Origin: Orobanche coerulescens
Lineage: Eukaryota; Streptophyta; Magnoliopsida; Lamiales; Orobanchaceae
Length of the DNA stretch: 64,000 bases
Assembly (NCBI GenBank): GCA_033398695.1
Contig: CM065804.1
Coordinates: forward strand, 13,191,001-13,255,000
Direction: 5' to 3'
Part shown: positions 45,507 through 56,736 of the stretch, in pieces
Position numbering within the stretch: the stretch's first letter is position 1
Layout: each line of letters begins with the position of its first letter
Translations under genes and position numbers: made by a program
Notes under the pieces: generated by a model
The model's input: only the letters and a program-made list of their open reading frames with translations
What the model was told of the DNA's origin: nothing
Databases searched by the model: none

Positions 45507-46650
45507 TTCCAGCGAGGCACTTGAATTTTCCAAAGATTTTTTGTTAAATTAATTCATGTTTTATGGTGGTTTTTCTTGTTTTGCTTTCCACTTGAAATTG
45601 GGATGATCCCTCCATCTTGGGTTGTATGTTTTGGAATAGGGATAATACTTTCTTCCATAGAAATTATCGATTCCAATGGCGTTAGCATGAGCTTCGATCT
45701 CGTCTAGTAATACTCTAAAATGCTCGGTGGTGTGGTCCATGGTTTGACATAATTGTCACAGTATGACCTGTGGAGTACATATAGCAAGTTTTCTAACAAA
45801 ATAGGTTAACTCGGTTAGTTTATCTTCAAAGGAAGAATCATGTACCTCTTTCACTATTTTTACGGGCGTATCACGATAGTCCAATTGCTATGGTTAGCGG
45901 CAATATTTGAGATGAGGTCTCTTGCTGTTGTAGGTGTCTTGTCCACTAAGGCTCATCCGCTGGACGCATTTATGGCACTTCGTTTCATCAAAGTCAGTCC
46001 TTCGTAGAAATACTGGACTAAAAGTTGCTCTCTGATTTGATGTTGCGGACATCCTGCCCTAACTGCTTTAGTCGATCCGAATATTCATGTAAGCTTTCTC
46101 CTCATCTGTCTCGCACCATGAATTTCTTTTCATAGATTAGTTACACGAGAGGCTGGGAAATATTTTTTGAAAAAAAAGGCTCTCCATCTCTTTTCATGTT
46201 GTGATAGTGCCGGATGATAATTAGAATAGTCAATCCTTGACCGAGTCCTTCAAGGAGAATGGGAAGGCTCGAAGCTTATTTGTTCTTCAGTGACACCGTG
46301 GGTTTCATGTTTAGGAAAACCACATGAAATTCCTTGAGATGCTTGTGTGGATCTTCACCGGATAAGCCGTGGAATGACTTCACTGGATAAGCCGTGGAAC
46401 GCCTTCACCGGATAAGCCGTGGAACGATGGTAGTAGATGAATCAATCCCGACTTTAGCTCAGAAGTTTTGTTGTTGTCAATGGCTGGGATCATGATGCAC
46501 AAAGGTTGTTGGGGAAGATGGGATTGGCCAATTGCTTCAAATTTTCTCAGTTGCATTTGGTTCAATGATGTCAATATCACTTTCCAATTTGCTGGATGAT
46601 ATCTTGAGAGAAAACTCGATCTCGTTTAGTGATTTCGGGAAAATATTGCA
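45507..46650 (-). pseudogene. Ath1 gag, first piece (Athila-like)
   Basis: The minus-strand translation follows Athila gag across several frame breaks: FELKSGLIHLLP, HKHLKEFHVVFLNMKP, a decayed Retrotrans_gag core with RATF-type segments, VQRMSLSGQDTYNSK, FEDKLTELTYFVRKLA, then EHFRVLLDEIEAHANAIG. A 25-bp unit (CTTCACCGGATAAGCCGTGG) is tandemly triplicated at 46353-46427, which itself shifts the frame. It continues at 26918 across Tek3. Confidence 0.75.
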
Positions 46651-46858
46651 AGTTCTTATCCCTACATGACCATGTATTCATGTAAAACTAAAACAAAACA
46701 TAAAAATCGGCAACTTTAATTTTTAGAACTGACACTAAGTGGCCCAGTGTTGAAAAAATATTGTAAAATAATGAAAAAAACTGATGTAGAAATAAAAAAA
46801 ATGTTGTAAAAATAAAGATAAATGTCAACTCAGAAAAATAAAATTAATATCGCACCAC

Positions 46859-46877
46859 TCCCCGGCAACGGCATCAA
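46859..46877 (-). promoter_or_regulatory. Ath1 primer binding site (tRNA-Asp type)
   Basis: The minus strand reads TTGATGCCGTTGCCGGGGA, matching the Athila/Tat primer site TGGCGCCGTTGCCGGGGA with a few transitions. Confidence 0.8.
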
Positions 46878-46881
46878 AATT

Positions 46882-48208
46882 TTGACTGTGATGTCGAATC
46901 AAAAATAAATATTTATAAAAGTCCTTGTTTCACTTATACTAAACAAAAGTACTAATAAGTAAGGGTTAATTCCAGGAAGAGCGAAAGAATTAATTGTATT
47001 TATAGAGTTGAATAAGTAAAAATACTAAAACTAAAAATAATAATAATAATGATAATAATAATAGGGGGTTTGGTCGATTTAAAAAGAAAAGAGAATAAAA
47101 TAAAATAAACAAATAAGCAACTAAATAGAAGAATTGAAAATTGATAAGAAATAGCGATTGAGATTAATATCTAGTTCTTAGTTTCGCTATCCCCTCTTCT
47201 AATTTAATTTATAAATTAATGCAACACTTATTTTTTCTTTATTCGAATGAATTCTTACTCCGAAATAAACAACAAGCTTTGTTTACCCCTATCATTTATT
47301 AAGTTATTTAACTAAAACAAACTCTTTAACTAAACCTATATAGACGAAAGATTTAAAACAAGCTCTTCAAATCTTGTATGTTAGATGCATTAAAAATCAA
47401 AATATTGGATAATGATAAGATATTGAGTTTAGAAGATCGACCTAGTAGATCTTGATTTTATGTTACCCTAATGATTATATATTACAACCCTAGATATAGC
47501 AAACGATATAAAAACCTCAATTAAGTTAATCACACTAATTAGAATTAATTATATCAAAAATAGATCTGCACAAACATTGATATTTTGATACAAGTTCAAA
47601 CATCCTTGGGCATCGAAATAAATAAATTAGCTGGACGTGGTGGCTTCAAAACACATAGAATTATTCATAAGTAATAAGAGAAATAAAAACTGTAAAGTAG
47701 ATCTAGTTTTCTTCTCTGCCCAGTTGCGATGATTCCTCTCCGCCTGCCTTGGTACTGCTCTTTGCGCCCGTGTTGGCTCGGTGGTGGGAGATCTAGATAT
47801 AGGAAAAACTTAAGTTGGGGATAGATATGTAAGATGCGATATGGATGTGATGATAGATCTCTTCTCCGACTGTCTTGGCCTCCTATATAGGTGTGAGCAT
47901 CCTCCATCTTTGGTATGGGATATTTGGGGTGTGTTTAATTCTTTTCTTAGGCCCCAAGTAAGTAAATTCCAAAATTAGAACCGACACTTGGTCACTCAGT
48001 GTGATCTGCTGCAACTTGTTTCCAGGTCCAAATTTCTTTGGGCTACCTTATTGGTGGCCCAATGGTTATTCTAACTCCAAAAATAATTAAAGTACCTGAA
48101 ATAATTAATAAGTTTCACTGGTGAAGTACATTGTTTGCATAAATTAAATAGGTAGAAAATTAATATGATGTGCTAAAATAAATATAATAAAATCACTCAA
48201 TTAACACA
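46882..48208 (-). repeat. Ath1 5' LTR
   Basis: About 1327 bp, plus-strand TGACTGTGATG to ATTAACACA. On the minus strand it begins TGTGTTAATTGAGTGATTTT, a form typical of Athila/Tat LTRs. A TATA-like CTATATAGG is at 47892-47884 (minus). It contains AAT-rich simple repeats near 47038-47062. No palindrome array of the Tek kind is visible. Confidence 0.7.
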
Positions 48209-48593
48209 TGAAATTACTCACTATTTTTAGTTGTATAATCCGGATTTTAGATTTTATCTAATTTCATATGCTTATTTATAATCAAGTTATGAAAATTTTG
48301 AACTTTGAAATAAAAATGTAGATATTTTGTAGTTTCTTTTGTATAAATCAGTAAAAAAATTCGTAATTATTTTTGTATGGATTTGACTCTATACATCAAA
48401 TATATACCTCTATAAAGTTTATGTAAATATCAATAATATAATTTCATAAACTCATTTGTGTAATGAAGTAATAATTTTGAATTGAAGATTTTCAGTTGGG
48501 TATTTAATTAGTTTCTTTTTTGCATTTTTTAATGGGAATCTGAATTCGTGTGATGTTTCATTTTTTTGCAAGATGATTGACATTTGATGTAAT
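48209..48593. other. AT-rich DNA, nothing recognised
   Basis: Low-complexity AT-rich sequence outside Ath1, with no ORF, repeat family or RNA gene that I can identify. Confidence 0.5.
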
Positions 48594-48799
48594 TAGGGAT
48601 GTAAACGGACAGGGTACGGGTATGCCATTTCGATACCCTATCCTAACACAAATTATCCTTCTCATACACTATCATATTACCCGATTTTTGGTTGTGGGTA
48701 GGGTATGGGTAATACCCGCCCGGTACACGGGTATCCACAGGTAAACGGGTTATCTGTTCAAGTTTAATTTTCACATGATAAATCTACCCTGTCCGATCC
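48594..48799 (+). mobile_element. hAT-like element end, truncated
   Basis: It begins TAGGGATGTAAACGGACAGG and continues with GGGTA/TACCC-rich sequence, the pattern of common plant hAT-type non-autonomous elements. It is cut by the Tek5 LTR at 48800. Confidence 0.5.
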
Positions 48800-48959
48800 T
48801 GTAATATCCGGATATTTGATATGTATTTATCTGTATTTGAACGTTGCGACATTGCGTATGTCGTATTATTAATCCGTGTATGATCCTCCGTATTTCATAG
48901 TCCGGTATTGGCAAGTGTATGATTCCATTAATGTTAATTCATGCATGTACTTACACGTA

Positions 48960-49380
48960 ATTAGCGCACGCTAAACAGTGAGTGTAGCGCTAAAATGTGC
49001 AAATAGCGCGCGCTAAAAGTTGACACGTAGCATACGCTATGTGTGGTCAACATGATTGAGACAAGGGTGGTAGGTGAGATCGAATCACGGATATTGGATA
49101 GGGACATGTCGGGATGAACCTGGACGGCTTTTGGTAAAGTTGAGTCAACGGTGCTTAGCGCACGCTATGAGAGAAATGCTAGCACATGCTAAGTCGAGTA
49201 CAGTAAGGTCAGTTAGCTTCGTAAAGTCGTTAGCGCACGCAATGAAAGGGTGTTAGCGTACGCTAACTATTATATTTAACGTACGTAAAGGCTATTTAAC
49301 GTACATAAGGCCGAGGACAGAAAGAGGCAGTGGACTGTGAGCTTGTTAGCGCACGCTAATATGAGATATTGCACGCTAAG
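48960..49380 (+). repeat. TAGCGCACGCTA palindrome array, Tek5 LTR
   Basis: About twelve copies, mostly TTAGCGCACGCTAA (also TAGCGCGCGCTA, TAGCGTACGCTA) with two TTTAACGTACRTAA copies. The two motif types therefore occur side by side in one array. It ends about 10 bp before the TATA-like box. Confidence 0.85.
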
Positions 49381-49389
49381 GGTCATTTC

Positions 49390-49398
49390 CTATAATAG
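49390..49398 (+). promoter_or_regulatory. TATA-like box, Tek5 LTR
   Basis: CTATAATAG, immediately after the array. Confidence 0.45.
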
Positions 49399-51190
49399 GA
49401 CATTACCTCCATTTCATTTCTCACTTTACCCTTCGTCCCATTTCCGACTTCTACGACTTGGAGAGTTACTCTCACGACTTTAACCCCTCATATCAGCCTC
49501 TGAATGTGATTGTTGAAGATGAGGAGCGTTGGAGATTAGCGTTCAAGCATCCTGTGTTGAGTTCTACCAAGTGTTTTGTCGTTTCCTTCCGTATTAAGGT
49601 GTGTGATGCTTTACCAACCTATAATTCATGTTATTAGTGATGATTATGAGCATGCTACTGAGGTTATTGAGCTTAGTCTGAGCATTATGAATCGAACAAT
49701 AAGTTTAGGAAGATTGGATTGGTTAAACATAAAATTTTCGTCGGAAATAGTTGAACCGTGATTATGTCTATCATAGGAATGTGATTTTCAAAGATTTTAA
49801 CCTGCCTTGATGATGAATTCGTGATAATTACATGACGGAGATGATGATTTCGTGATTAGTATATGATGAGCGAATTATATATGTTATCACCTAGACTAGG
49901 TGAATTCGAGATGATGAACGTAGGGATCGTTCTTCGAGTATAATCCAGGGTTTGTAAAGATTGTTCGGATTGGTAATCTTTCTATGAATGGTTATAACGG
50001 TATAATCTTGTTGTAACAATCGTGATGAATGTAGAACTTATATTAGATGAATTTACTTGCGGAAGAATCATAAGTGGGAGTAACTTAGAATTCGGTTGAA
50101 CGTACTTGCAGTGTTATGAATTCGTCTAGATAACCGATACATGCATTAGGAATTGATGGGCATATCTAGAAGTAAATTGTAACGATTTGAATGTGCTAGA
50201 AAACCTGTAGACATCAATGTGTTATCCCCGTTACGATCCTTCGTTTCGCAATTAGTATGGTATTCGTTTGACATAGTGTGCTTTAAGTAATTAACCGGGA
50301 ATCGGCCGTATGATAATAACTAGTTCGGTCGCTTGTCGGAACGTTTAACATATTCGTGCGATAGACTTATTACGTAAGTTGAGTTTGTCATTATTTCCTT
50401 TTGTATAAGGTTCGAGGTTTGTGAACGGTTGATCAAAGGAGCGGCCTTTGAGTCTGTTGAAGTCGTTGAAGTATTTATTTCTTGCCATCTTCTAAGGCAA
50501 GTACTTTAATTATGTTTATCCGTATTGATGTCGGTTATGTTGTTATGTGTCGTACATGTGTATTGTGATTGTTTTGTCAACCATGCGTTGGTCCTACGGG
50601 ATCATCATGGGAATCTATAACTGTGTGCGATGGATCGTTGGACGGGTACTTTCACCATGTGTTGGTTCAACGAGATCATCATGGGAATCTATGCTGTGTG
50701 CGCTGGATCATTGGAATACCACGAGTATGTTGAGATTGATACGTTGTGTTGTGCATTGTCTTCTTATTGTTTCTCGTTGGGGAAACTTATTCTTATCATT
50801 GTTGATATTATTAATGTTATTGTTCAGGGGTCGCTGAATAAATCACTGTTGTGTAATTATCGTACTTGTACTAGCATCGTTGTGCTAACCAATTCAGGGG
50901 TGAACATTTGTTTTAAGTTCAGGATCCAGGAGGGCGGGGAAACAACCACTAGAGCTGCATGATGACGAGGGTGCAGAGTAATGTTTGTGGACGGGGGAGT
51001 TTGTTTGTTGTGTTTTGTTTTAATAAAGTACTCGAGTATGTTGCTGTTGTTGGTTGTATTAGATGCTTATTATCGGGAGTTGTCCGATTTACATTTTCTA
51101 GACCTGTAATGTATTAATAAACTTTGTCGTTGATATTTATTAATGTTGTTTTAAATTTCTTAGCCTAGTAAATCCTTACATCAAGGGTTT

Positions 51191-51644
51191 CACTACCAAT
51201 GTTTATACTTTAGCCGACAGCAAAAAGTCGTCGGCTAAAGTCGAAAGTCGTCGGCTAAAGTGGTCAGCTGTCGGCTAAAAGTCGGTCGGCCGAGGTCGGT
51301 CGGCCAAAGTTTAGCCGACGGCTAATAGGGAAGGTCGTCGGCTAAAAGCAAACTTTAGCCGACGACTGTGTAATCGTCGGCTAAAATAATACCTGTTTTA
51401 GCTGACGGTAACATTGCCATCGGCTAAAGTGTATAGTTTTAGACGACGGCAAATGCTGTCGTCGGCTAAAACCTATACACTTTAGCCGACGGCAATGTTG
51501 CCGTCGGCTAAAACTCGACATTTTAGCCGACGGCAATGTTACCGTCGGCTAAAACTATACATTTTAGCCGACGGCAATGTTACCGTCGGCTAAAACTATA
51601 CACTTTAGCTGACGGCAATGTTACCGTCGGCTAAAACTGTACAC
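51191..51644 (+). mobile_element. CACTA-like element made of subterminal repeats
   Basis: 454 bp starting CACTACC and flanked by TTT (51188-51190 and 51645-51647), the 3-bp duplication expected for CACTA transposons. It is filled with inverted pairs of TTTAGCCGACGGC and GCCGTCGGCTAAA, about 40 bp apart at the right side. Removing it restores the LTR sequence seen in Tek4 (GGGTTTACGGCGCTG) apart from a 2-base difference. The right end does not mirror CACTA, so that terminus is lost. No transposase. Confidence 0.7.
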
Positions 51645-51693
51645 TTTATCCGGCGCTGTAATAATCCTGAATATCTCGGGGTGTTACAGAATA

Positions 51694-51703
51694 TGGTATC
51701 GGA
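51694..51703 (+). promoter_or_regulatory. Tek5 primer binding site, partly decayed
   Basis: TGGTATCGGA followed by TATG instead of GC. Confidence 0.7.
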
Positions 51704-51821
51704 TATGAGATTATGGATATCTTGGCCGTTGGGTTAAATTAGGGTTCATATGTGTCTTTTTGAGTGAAACGGCCTCGAATAACATCACTGTACTGCCTAC
51801 GTCTTCATGTGAGTGGTGGTT

Positions 51822-51926
51822 GTAAGTTTCCTAAACTCTAATCTTGTCTTTTTCATGTTATGTCCTTTTTGATAATTGAACGTAGAACGATATTGTTTCT
51901 TGTACATTGAGTATTTATGCTTACAG
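51822..51926 (+). promoter_or_regulatory. candidate leader intron, Tek5
   Basis: GTAAGTTTCC at 51822 and TTTATGCTTACAG ending at 51926, one base before the gag ATG at 51928. 105 nt. Confidence 0.45.
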
Positions 51927-51927
51927 T

Positions 51928-53174
51928 ATGTTGAGAGGAGGACGTGGACGCGGACGTAGAAATGCTGAGAGGGAAGTGTCACCCTCTATTCCTGATTTGC
52001 TGTCAAATCAGGCTAACTCTAGTGCTGCCCAACAACACTAATCCGTCAACAATGAACGAGAGCAAACCGTGAAAATGAATGCCAAACCTGTTGTTCCCGA
52101 CATCCTTCATCAAGTGGTCAACCAAATGACCCAATTTACTCAAGTTGTGGAGAGAATGCAAGTGGCAGTAGGATTGCAGCCGGGAGAGAGACAGCAAAGC
52201 GTCCCAGACTTGGGAAATCGAGAAGATAGATGGCTATAAGAAGTGGCGAAGATGCACCCGTCGAAGTTCGATGATTTTTCCGAGACGCCGTCATGGGATC
52301 ACTGGCCGAGAGAGATGGAGAAATTATTTGTAGGGATTAAATGCCCGGACGATGGGAGAGCCCCCATTGCCTAATATTTCCTGATAGGGGAAGCGTCCGA
52401 ATGGTGGGAAGCTATCCGACCTATCGATCATGATGCCGATTGGGGAGAGTTCAAACTTATGATGGAAGCTCAGTACTGTCCTCGCCGGGTGAGAGAAGCT
52501 AAAGTTTGAGAGTTCTTCTCCGCACAACCGACGGATGAATCTGTAGCCCAAACGATTAAGACATTTAATCAACAACTAACATTTGTTTGACACCTGGTCA
52601 GAACTGATGCAGAAATGATGATTCATTTCGACATGAGGTACATGTCAGGTTTTGACTGCACCACTCTCTGCCAGTATCAAGACAAAGCTTTGGCATACGA
52701 AATCAGTGTAGCAGCTATGGAAAAATTTTCTGAATCCAAGAAACAAAAGGTCACTGGTGGTTTTTCAGAACATAAGAGTAGTGGGCCCCGCAAGGCTCAA
52801 TCATCTTTCCACTCATTCAAGAAGCCTCCACAACCATCCAAAAGCGGAAGGAACCCCATATCTGTACCAGCCTTCATTGATACGGCAAAACAATGTTTTA
52901 ATTGTGGTCGCCAGGACACTTGTGGCGTGACTGTTTTCATTCTCTGGTGACATGTTACGAATACAGACAGGAAGGGCATCGAGCGATGTTATACAAGGAT
53001 GCCACTAAACTATTTGGAACTCGTACTTCGCAGCCGGCCCAGAAAGAGGCAAGTGTCCCGCATACGTAGCAGAGTGTCCAGCCACCCTAGAGTTTTGGTC
53101 GAGGAAGAGGCATAGGACAGTTCGACCGAAAGGGAGCATCGAGTGCAGGATCCGCTCCTCCACACCTTTATGAG
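51928..53174 (+). pseudogene. Tek5 gag, multiple stops
   Basis: MLRGGRGRGRR start. One frame can be followed for over 900 nt (VVNQMTQFTQVVERM, SEWWEAIRP, MSGFDCTTLCQYQDKALAYE) but holds at least six stops, several explained by C-to-T changes (CAA to TAA, CGA to TGA). After a frameshift in the first knuckle (CFNCGRQ) the second reads CYEYRQEGH, with a Cys replaced by Tyr. Confidence 0.85.
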
Positions 53175-54722
53175 ATGAGGAGGGCAGATGATCAGAATGC
53201 AGCTGTCGCATCAGGTACCGTTCAAATCATTTCGCAACCAGTTAGTGTTTTGTTCGATACAGGGGCTACACACTCGTTTATATCCTTGTATTGTGTTAAT
53301 CGTTTGAGCATTTCTTGTTTTCATGAACGTGAGCCTTATATTGTGGGTTTACCGAGTGGAGAGAATTATGGGTAATTTAGAAAGTAGAAATTTTCTTATG
53401 TCGATTGGAGGCTAAGATTGGCCCTCAAATCTGATTGTAGTAGAAATATAAGGAGACGATCTGATTCTCCGAGACGATTGGCTTCACCATTATGGAGCTA
53501 TTATGAACTACCGGAAGAGAAATATTTCAATGATAGCTGAAGATGGTTCCGAAATATTATTTGAAGGATGGAGACCAGGAAGTTCAGGAAAAGTGATCAA
53601 AGCCATGAAAGCCGTCAAACTACTAAAACATAGTTGTACCGGATACTAGTGTTACGCGATGAAGAAAGAATAAGGAAGAGTAGAGCTTTCGTCTATTCCT
53701 GTTGTGAGCGAATTTCCAGACGTGTTCCCTGGCGAATTGCCTGGACTACCTCCACAACAAGATGTAGAATTTACCATCGAGCTAGAACCGGGAGCTACAC
53801 CGATTTGTAAGTCGTCGTATCGTATGGCACCTACCGAGATGTATGAATTGAAGAATCAACTGGAAGAATTGCTGGACAAAGGTTATATTCAGCCAAGCGT
53901 TTCGCCCTGGGGTGCGCCAGTTCTTTTTGTTCGAAAGAAATATGGATTGCTTCGATTGTGCATTGACTACCGAGAGCTAAACAGGATGAGGATCAAAAAT
54001 AAGTACCCATTGCCAGGGATTGATGATTTGTTCGACCAATTGCAAGGAGCGATAGTGTTTTCAAAGATCGATTTGACATCGGGATACCTTCAGCTGAGGA
54101 TTAAAGAATCTGATGTCCCGAAGTCAGCCTTCAGAACTCGTTACGGGCACTATGAGTTTGTGGTGATGCCGCCTGGTCTCACTAATGTGCCTGCTGTGTT
54201 TATGCAGTTGATGAATCGAGTATTTATAGAGTATTTGGACAAATTCATAGTTGTGTTTATCGATGATATTTTGGTCTACTCTAAGAGTCCGGTAGAGCAT
54301 GATCAGCACTTACGGGTCGTTTTGAACCTCTTGAGGAGCGAGCAGTTATATGATAAACTTTCAAAATTGAATTCTGACTAAAGTAAGTGATGTTCCTTGG
54401 TCACGTGGTATAAGAGGAAGGGGTCCGAGTAGATCCCCATAAAGTCGAGGCAATTTTGGAATGGAAGTCTCCTAAGAACGTGAAGGAAGTCAGAAGTTTC
54501 TTAGGACTTGCTAGGTATTATCGTAGGTTCGTGGAAGGATTTTCCAAAATTACCCGTCCACTTACTCGATTACTGCAGAAAACCCAAAAGTTTGAATGGG
54601 ATGAGAAGTGTCGGGCCAGTTTTGTGAACTTAAGAAGAGATTGACGACGGCTCCAATTCTAACGCTGCCACAAGGAACTGGAGGATTCATAGTATATAGT
54701 GACGATTCGAATCAAGGTCTCA
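53175..54722 (+). pseudogene. Tek5 pol, truncated in RNase H
   Basis: Protease VLFDTGATHSF (open 53175-53375). Decayed linker. RT is open at 53704-54381 with WGAPVLF and FIDD at 54256-54267, though PPGLTN replaces PFGLTN. The thumb region follows ([11 protein letters not shown], 54456-54644). It breaks off just after the RNase H start YSDDSNQG. Confidence 0.88.
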
Positions 54723-54754
54723 GTATTTAAATCACACCAAAATATCCAAAACAA

Positions 54755-56736
54755 GAGAAAAAAAATTTACACTAAAAGCTTTTGGGCTAATTTGAAGTTA
54801 CACCACAACCTTTTTTTTCCATCCGACACCAAAACCTTTAAACAAATTTGAACTCACACAAATGTTGTGGATGGCGTTAAGAATTTCCATCAGAAAAATA
54901 AAAAGTAAAAAAAATTAAAATTCTGGAAAATCTAAAAAATCTGAAAAAAAATAAAAAAAAATCTGAAAAATCTGCAAAATTTAAAAAATTTGAAAAAAAA
55001 ATCAGAACTTTTATTTTTTAAGAAAAAGTATCTTGAATAATAATATTAAAAATCAGATCTTTTATTTAAAATTCAAAAATAAAAAGTAAAAAATAAAAAA
55101 AATTTGGAAAATTTAAAATAAAAGTTCCAATTCTGAAAAATTTAAAATAAAATTCTGAAAATAATAATATTAGAAATCAGAACTTCTACCTTTTATTTTT
55201 GAATTTTAAATAAAAGATCTGATTTTTAATATTATTATTCCTGATAATTTTTTAAAAAAATAAAAGTTCCGACTTTTTTTTCAGATTTTTTAAATTTTCC
55301 AGAATTTTCAGAATTTTTTTTATTTTTTACTTTTTATTTTCGAATTTTAAATAAAAAATTCTGATTTTTAGAATTATTATTCCAGATATTTTGGAAATAA
55401 AAATAAAAGTTCTAATTTTTTTGTCAGATTTTTTAAATTTTCCAGAATTTTGAGATTTTTTTATATTTTGCTTTTTATTTTTGAATTTTAAATAAAAGTT
55501 CTGATTTTTAATATTAATATTCCAGATAATTTTTGTTAGGAATACTTGTTAGATTTTGATGATATCATTAATGTAATTCAAATGTTTATTACTTGGCAAA
55601 AATGTAAGGAAGAACCAAATGAGTATCTTCCATATGCCAAATTATGTTAAGTTTAATACTTGGCAAAATGTAAAGAATAACCAAATGAGTATCTTCTATA
55701 GGCCAAAATAAGTTAGGCTCAAATCGGCTAAGTACAAATGTACAGCTAAGTTCATCAGAGAAGTACAGTCGAGTCAAGTCAGAGAAGTTCTGGTCAACAA
55801 AGATTTGAAGTTGAGCAAATATCGAGCGAACAAAATCTCAAGCAATCAAATCATTCAAAGCAATCAAAAAGCGAACTATAGCATCGTGAAAAGAGCAGTT
55901 CTCAAAAGTTCATATTTGAAGAAGCTCTTAGTTGGAGAAGACAAAAACTCGTGTCTTTAATCCTGAGTTCGGGGTACTTCACTGGTTGAAGTTCAAGACT
56001 GTAAAGGCATCCAAGGATCGCGGATCAAGAGGTGCAAGGCAGTCAAGGGAGTTGCAACGGCAAGGATTTCCACTGGTTGGAAGCTGTTGTAATTTGGTTG
56101 AATCATTGTAATCTTTATCACTGGTTGACAATTATAGTGAATTCATCTCCAACTGGTTTGGAAAAAAGTGGATTAGTTGAGGATTACCCCACCTCTGAGA
56201 CCACTATAACTGCCTGCGTATTTTACTGTTTTATAGCCTCATACTTTAACTGCCGCATTCATTGTTAAGTGTTTCATTAGTTGTTTTGTATTCGTCATCA
56301 GCTGACTTCCGCACGTATTGAGTTCAAACGACTCTAAGTCATTTGCATATGTATCAGCTGAAGAAACTTACTCTTCGCCAAAAAGAGTTTAAGAGTTTCA
56401 ACAAGTCTATTCACCCTGCCCCCCCTCTAAACTTATTCCTGGACGACTTATGACCTACAATTTTTTCTTAAAAATTAAAAGTTTCTATTATTTTTCAGAT
56501 TTTTTAAATTTTGCAGAATTTTCAGAATTTCTTTTATTTTTTCAGATTTTTTAGATTTCCAGAATTTTCAGAATTTTTTTTAATTTTTCTTTTTCTGACG
56601 GAAATTCTTAACGTCATCCACAACATTTGTGTGATTTCAAAATTTTTGAAAGGTTTTGGTGTCGGATGAAAAAAAAAAGATTGTGGTGTAACTTTAAATT
56701 AGCCCAAAAACTTTTAGTGTACAAAATTTTTTTCTC
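54755..56736. mobile_element. AT-rich fold-back element with long inverted repeats
   Basis: The left end GAGAAAAAAAATTTACACTAAAAG and following 150 bp are matched in reverse complement by 56585-56736 (TTACACCACAA, CCATCCGACACCAAAACCTTT, ATGTTGTGGATG). The inner part continues as inverted AT-rich repeats (about 55040-55075 against 55200-55235). Without the solo LTR the whole of about 1.05 kb folds on itself. Flanks CCAAAACAA and CCAACACAC may be a worn 9-bp duplication, which would suit a Mutator-like origin. No transposase. Confidence 0.7.
55534..56459 (+). mobile_element. solo LTR, copia type
   Basis: 926 bp from TGTTAGGAATAC to GACCTACA, flanked by ATTTT at 55529-55533 and 56460-56464. It contains CACCCTGCCCCCCCTCT near the end, typical of copia U5. 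No second LTR or internal region, so it is the product of LTR-LTR recombination. Confidence 0.8.

Larger units (their letters stand above)
48800..51688 (+). repeat. Tek5 5' LTR
   Basis: TGTAATATCCGG to GGGGTGTTACA. It includes a 454-bp CACTA-like insert, so the LTR proper is about 2.43 kb. Array 48960-49380, TATA-like box 49391, 5'-splice-like AAGGTGTG near 49597, two-copy repeat 50577-50715, conserved block 50864-50901. Confidence 0.88.
48800..54722 (+). mobile_element. Tek5, truncated Tekay-type gypsy element
   Basis: Plus-strand 5' LTR (48800-51688), primer site, gag and pol up to the start of RNase H. The 3' part and 3' LTR are missing. At 54722 the sequence switches to unrelated AT-rich DNA next to the fold-back element. 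Confidence 0.88.

Noticed and set aside
51191..51644. microRNA gene or rho-type terminators
   Set aside because: The many hairpins come from inverted CACTA-type subterminal repeats; the CACTACC end and TTT duplication explain them better.
56032..56268. 78-codon plus-strand ORF
   Set aside because: It lies inside the solo LTR (55534-56459) and has no known motif.
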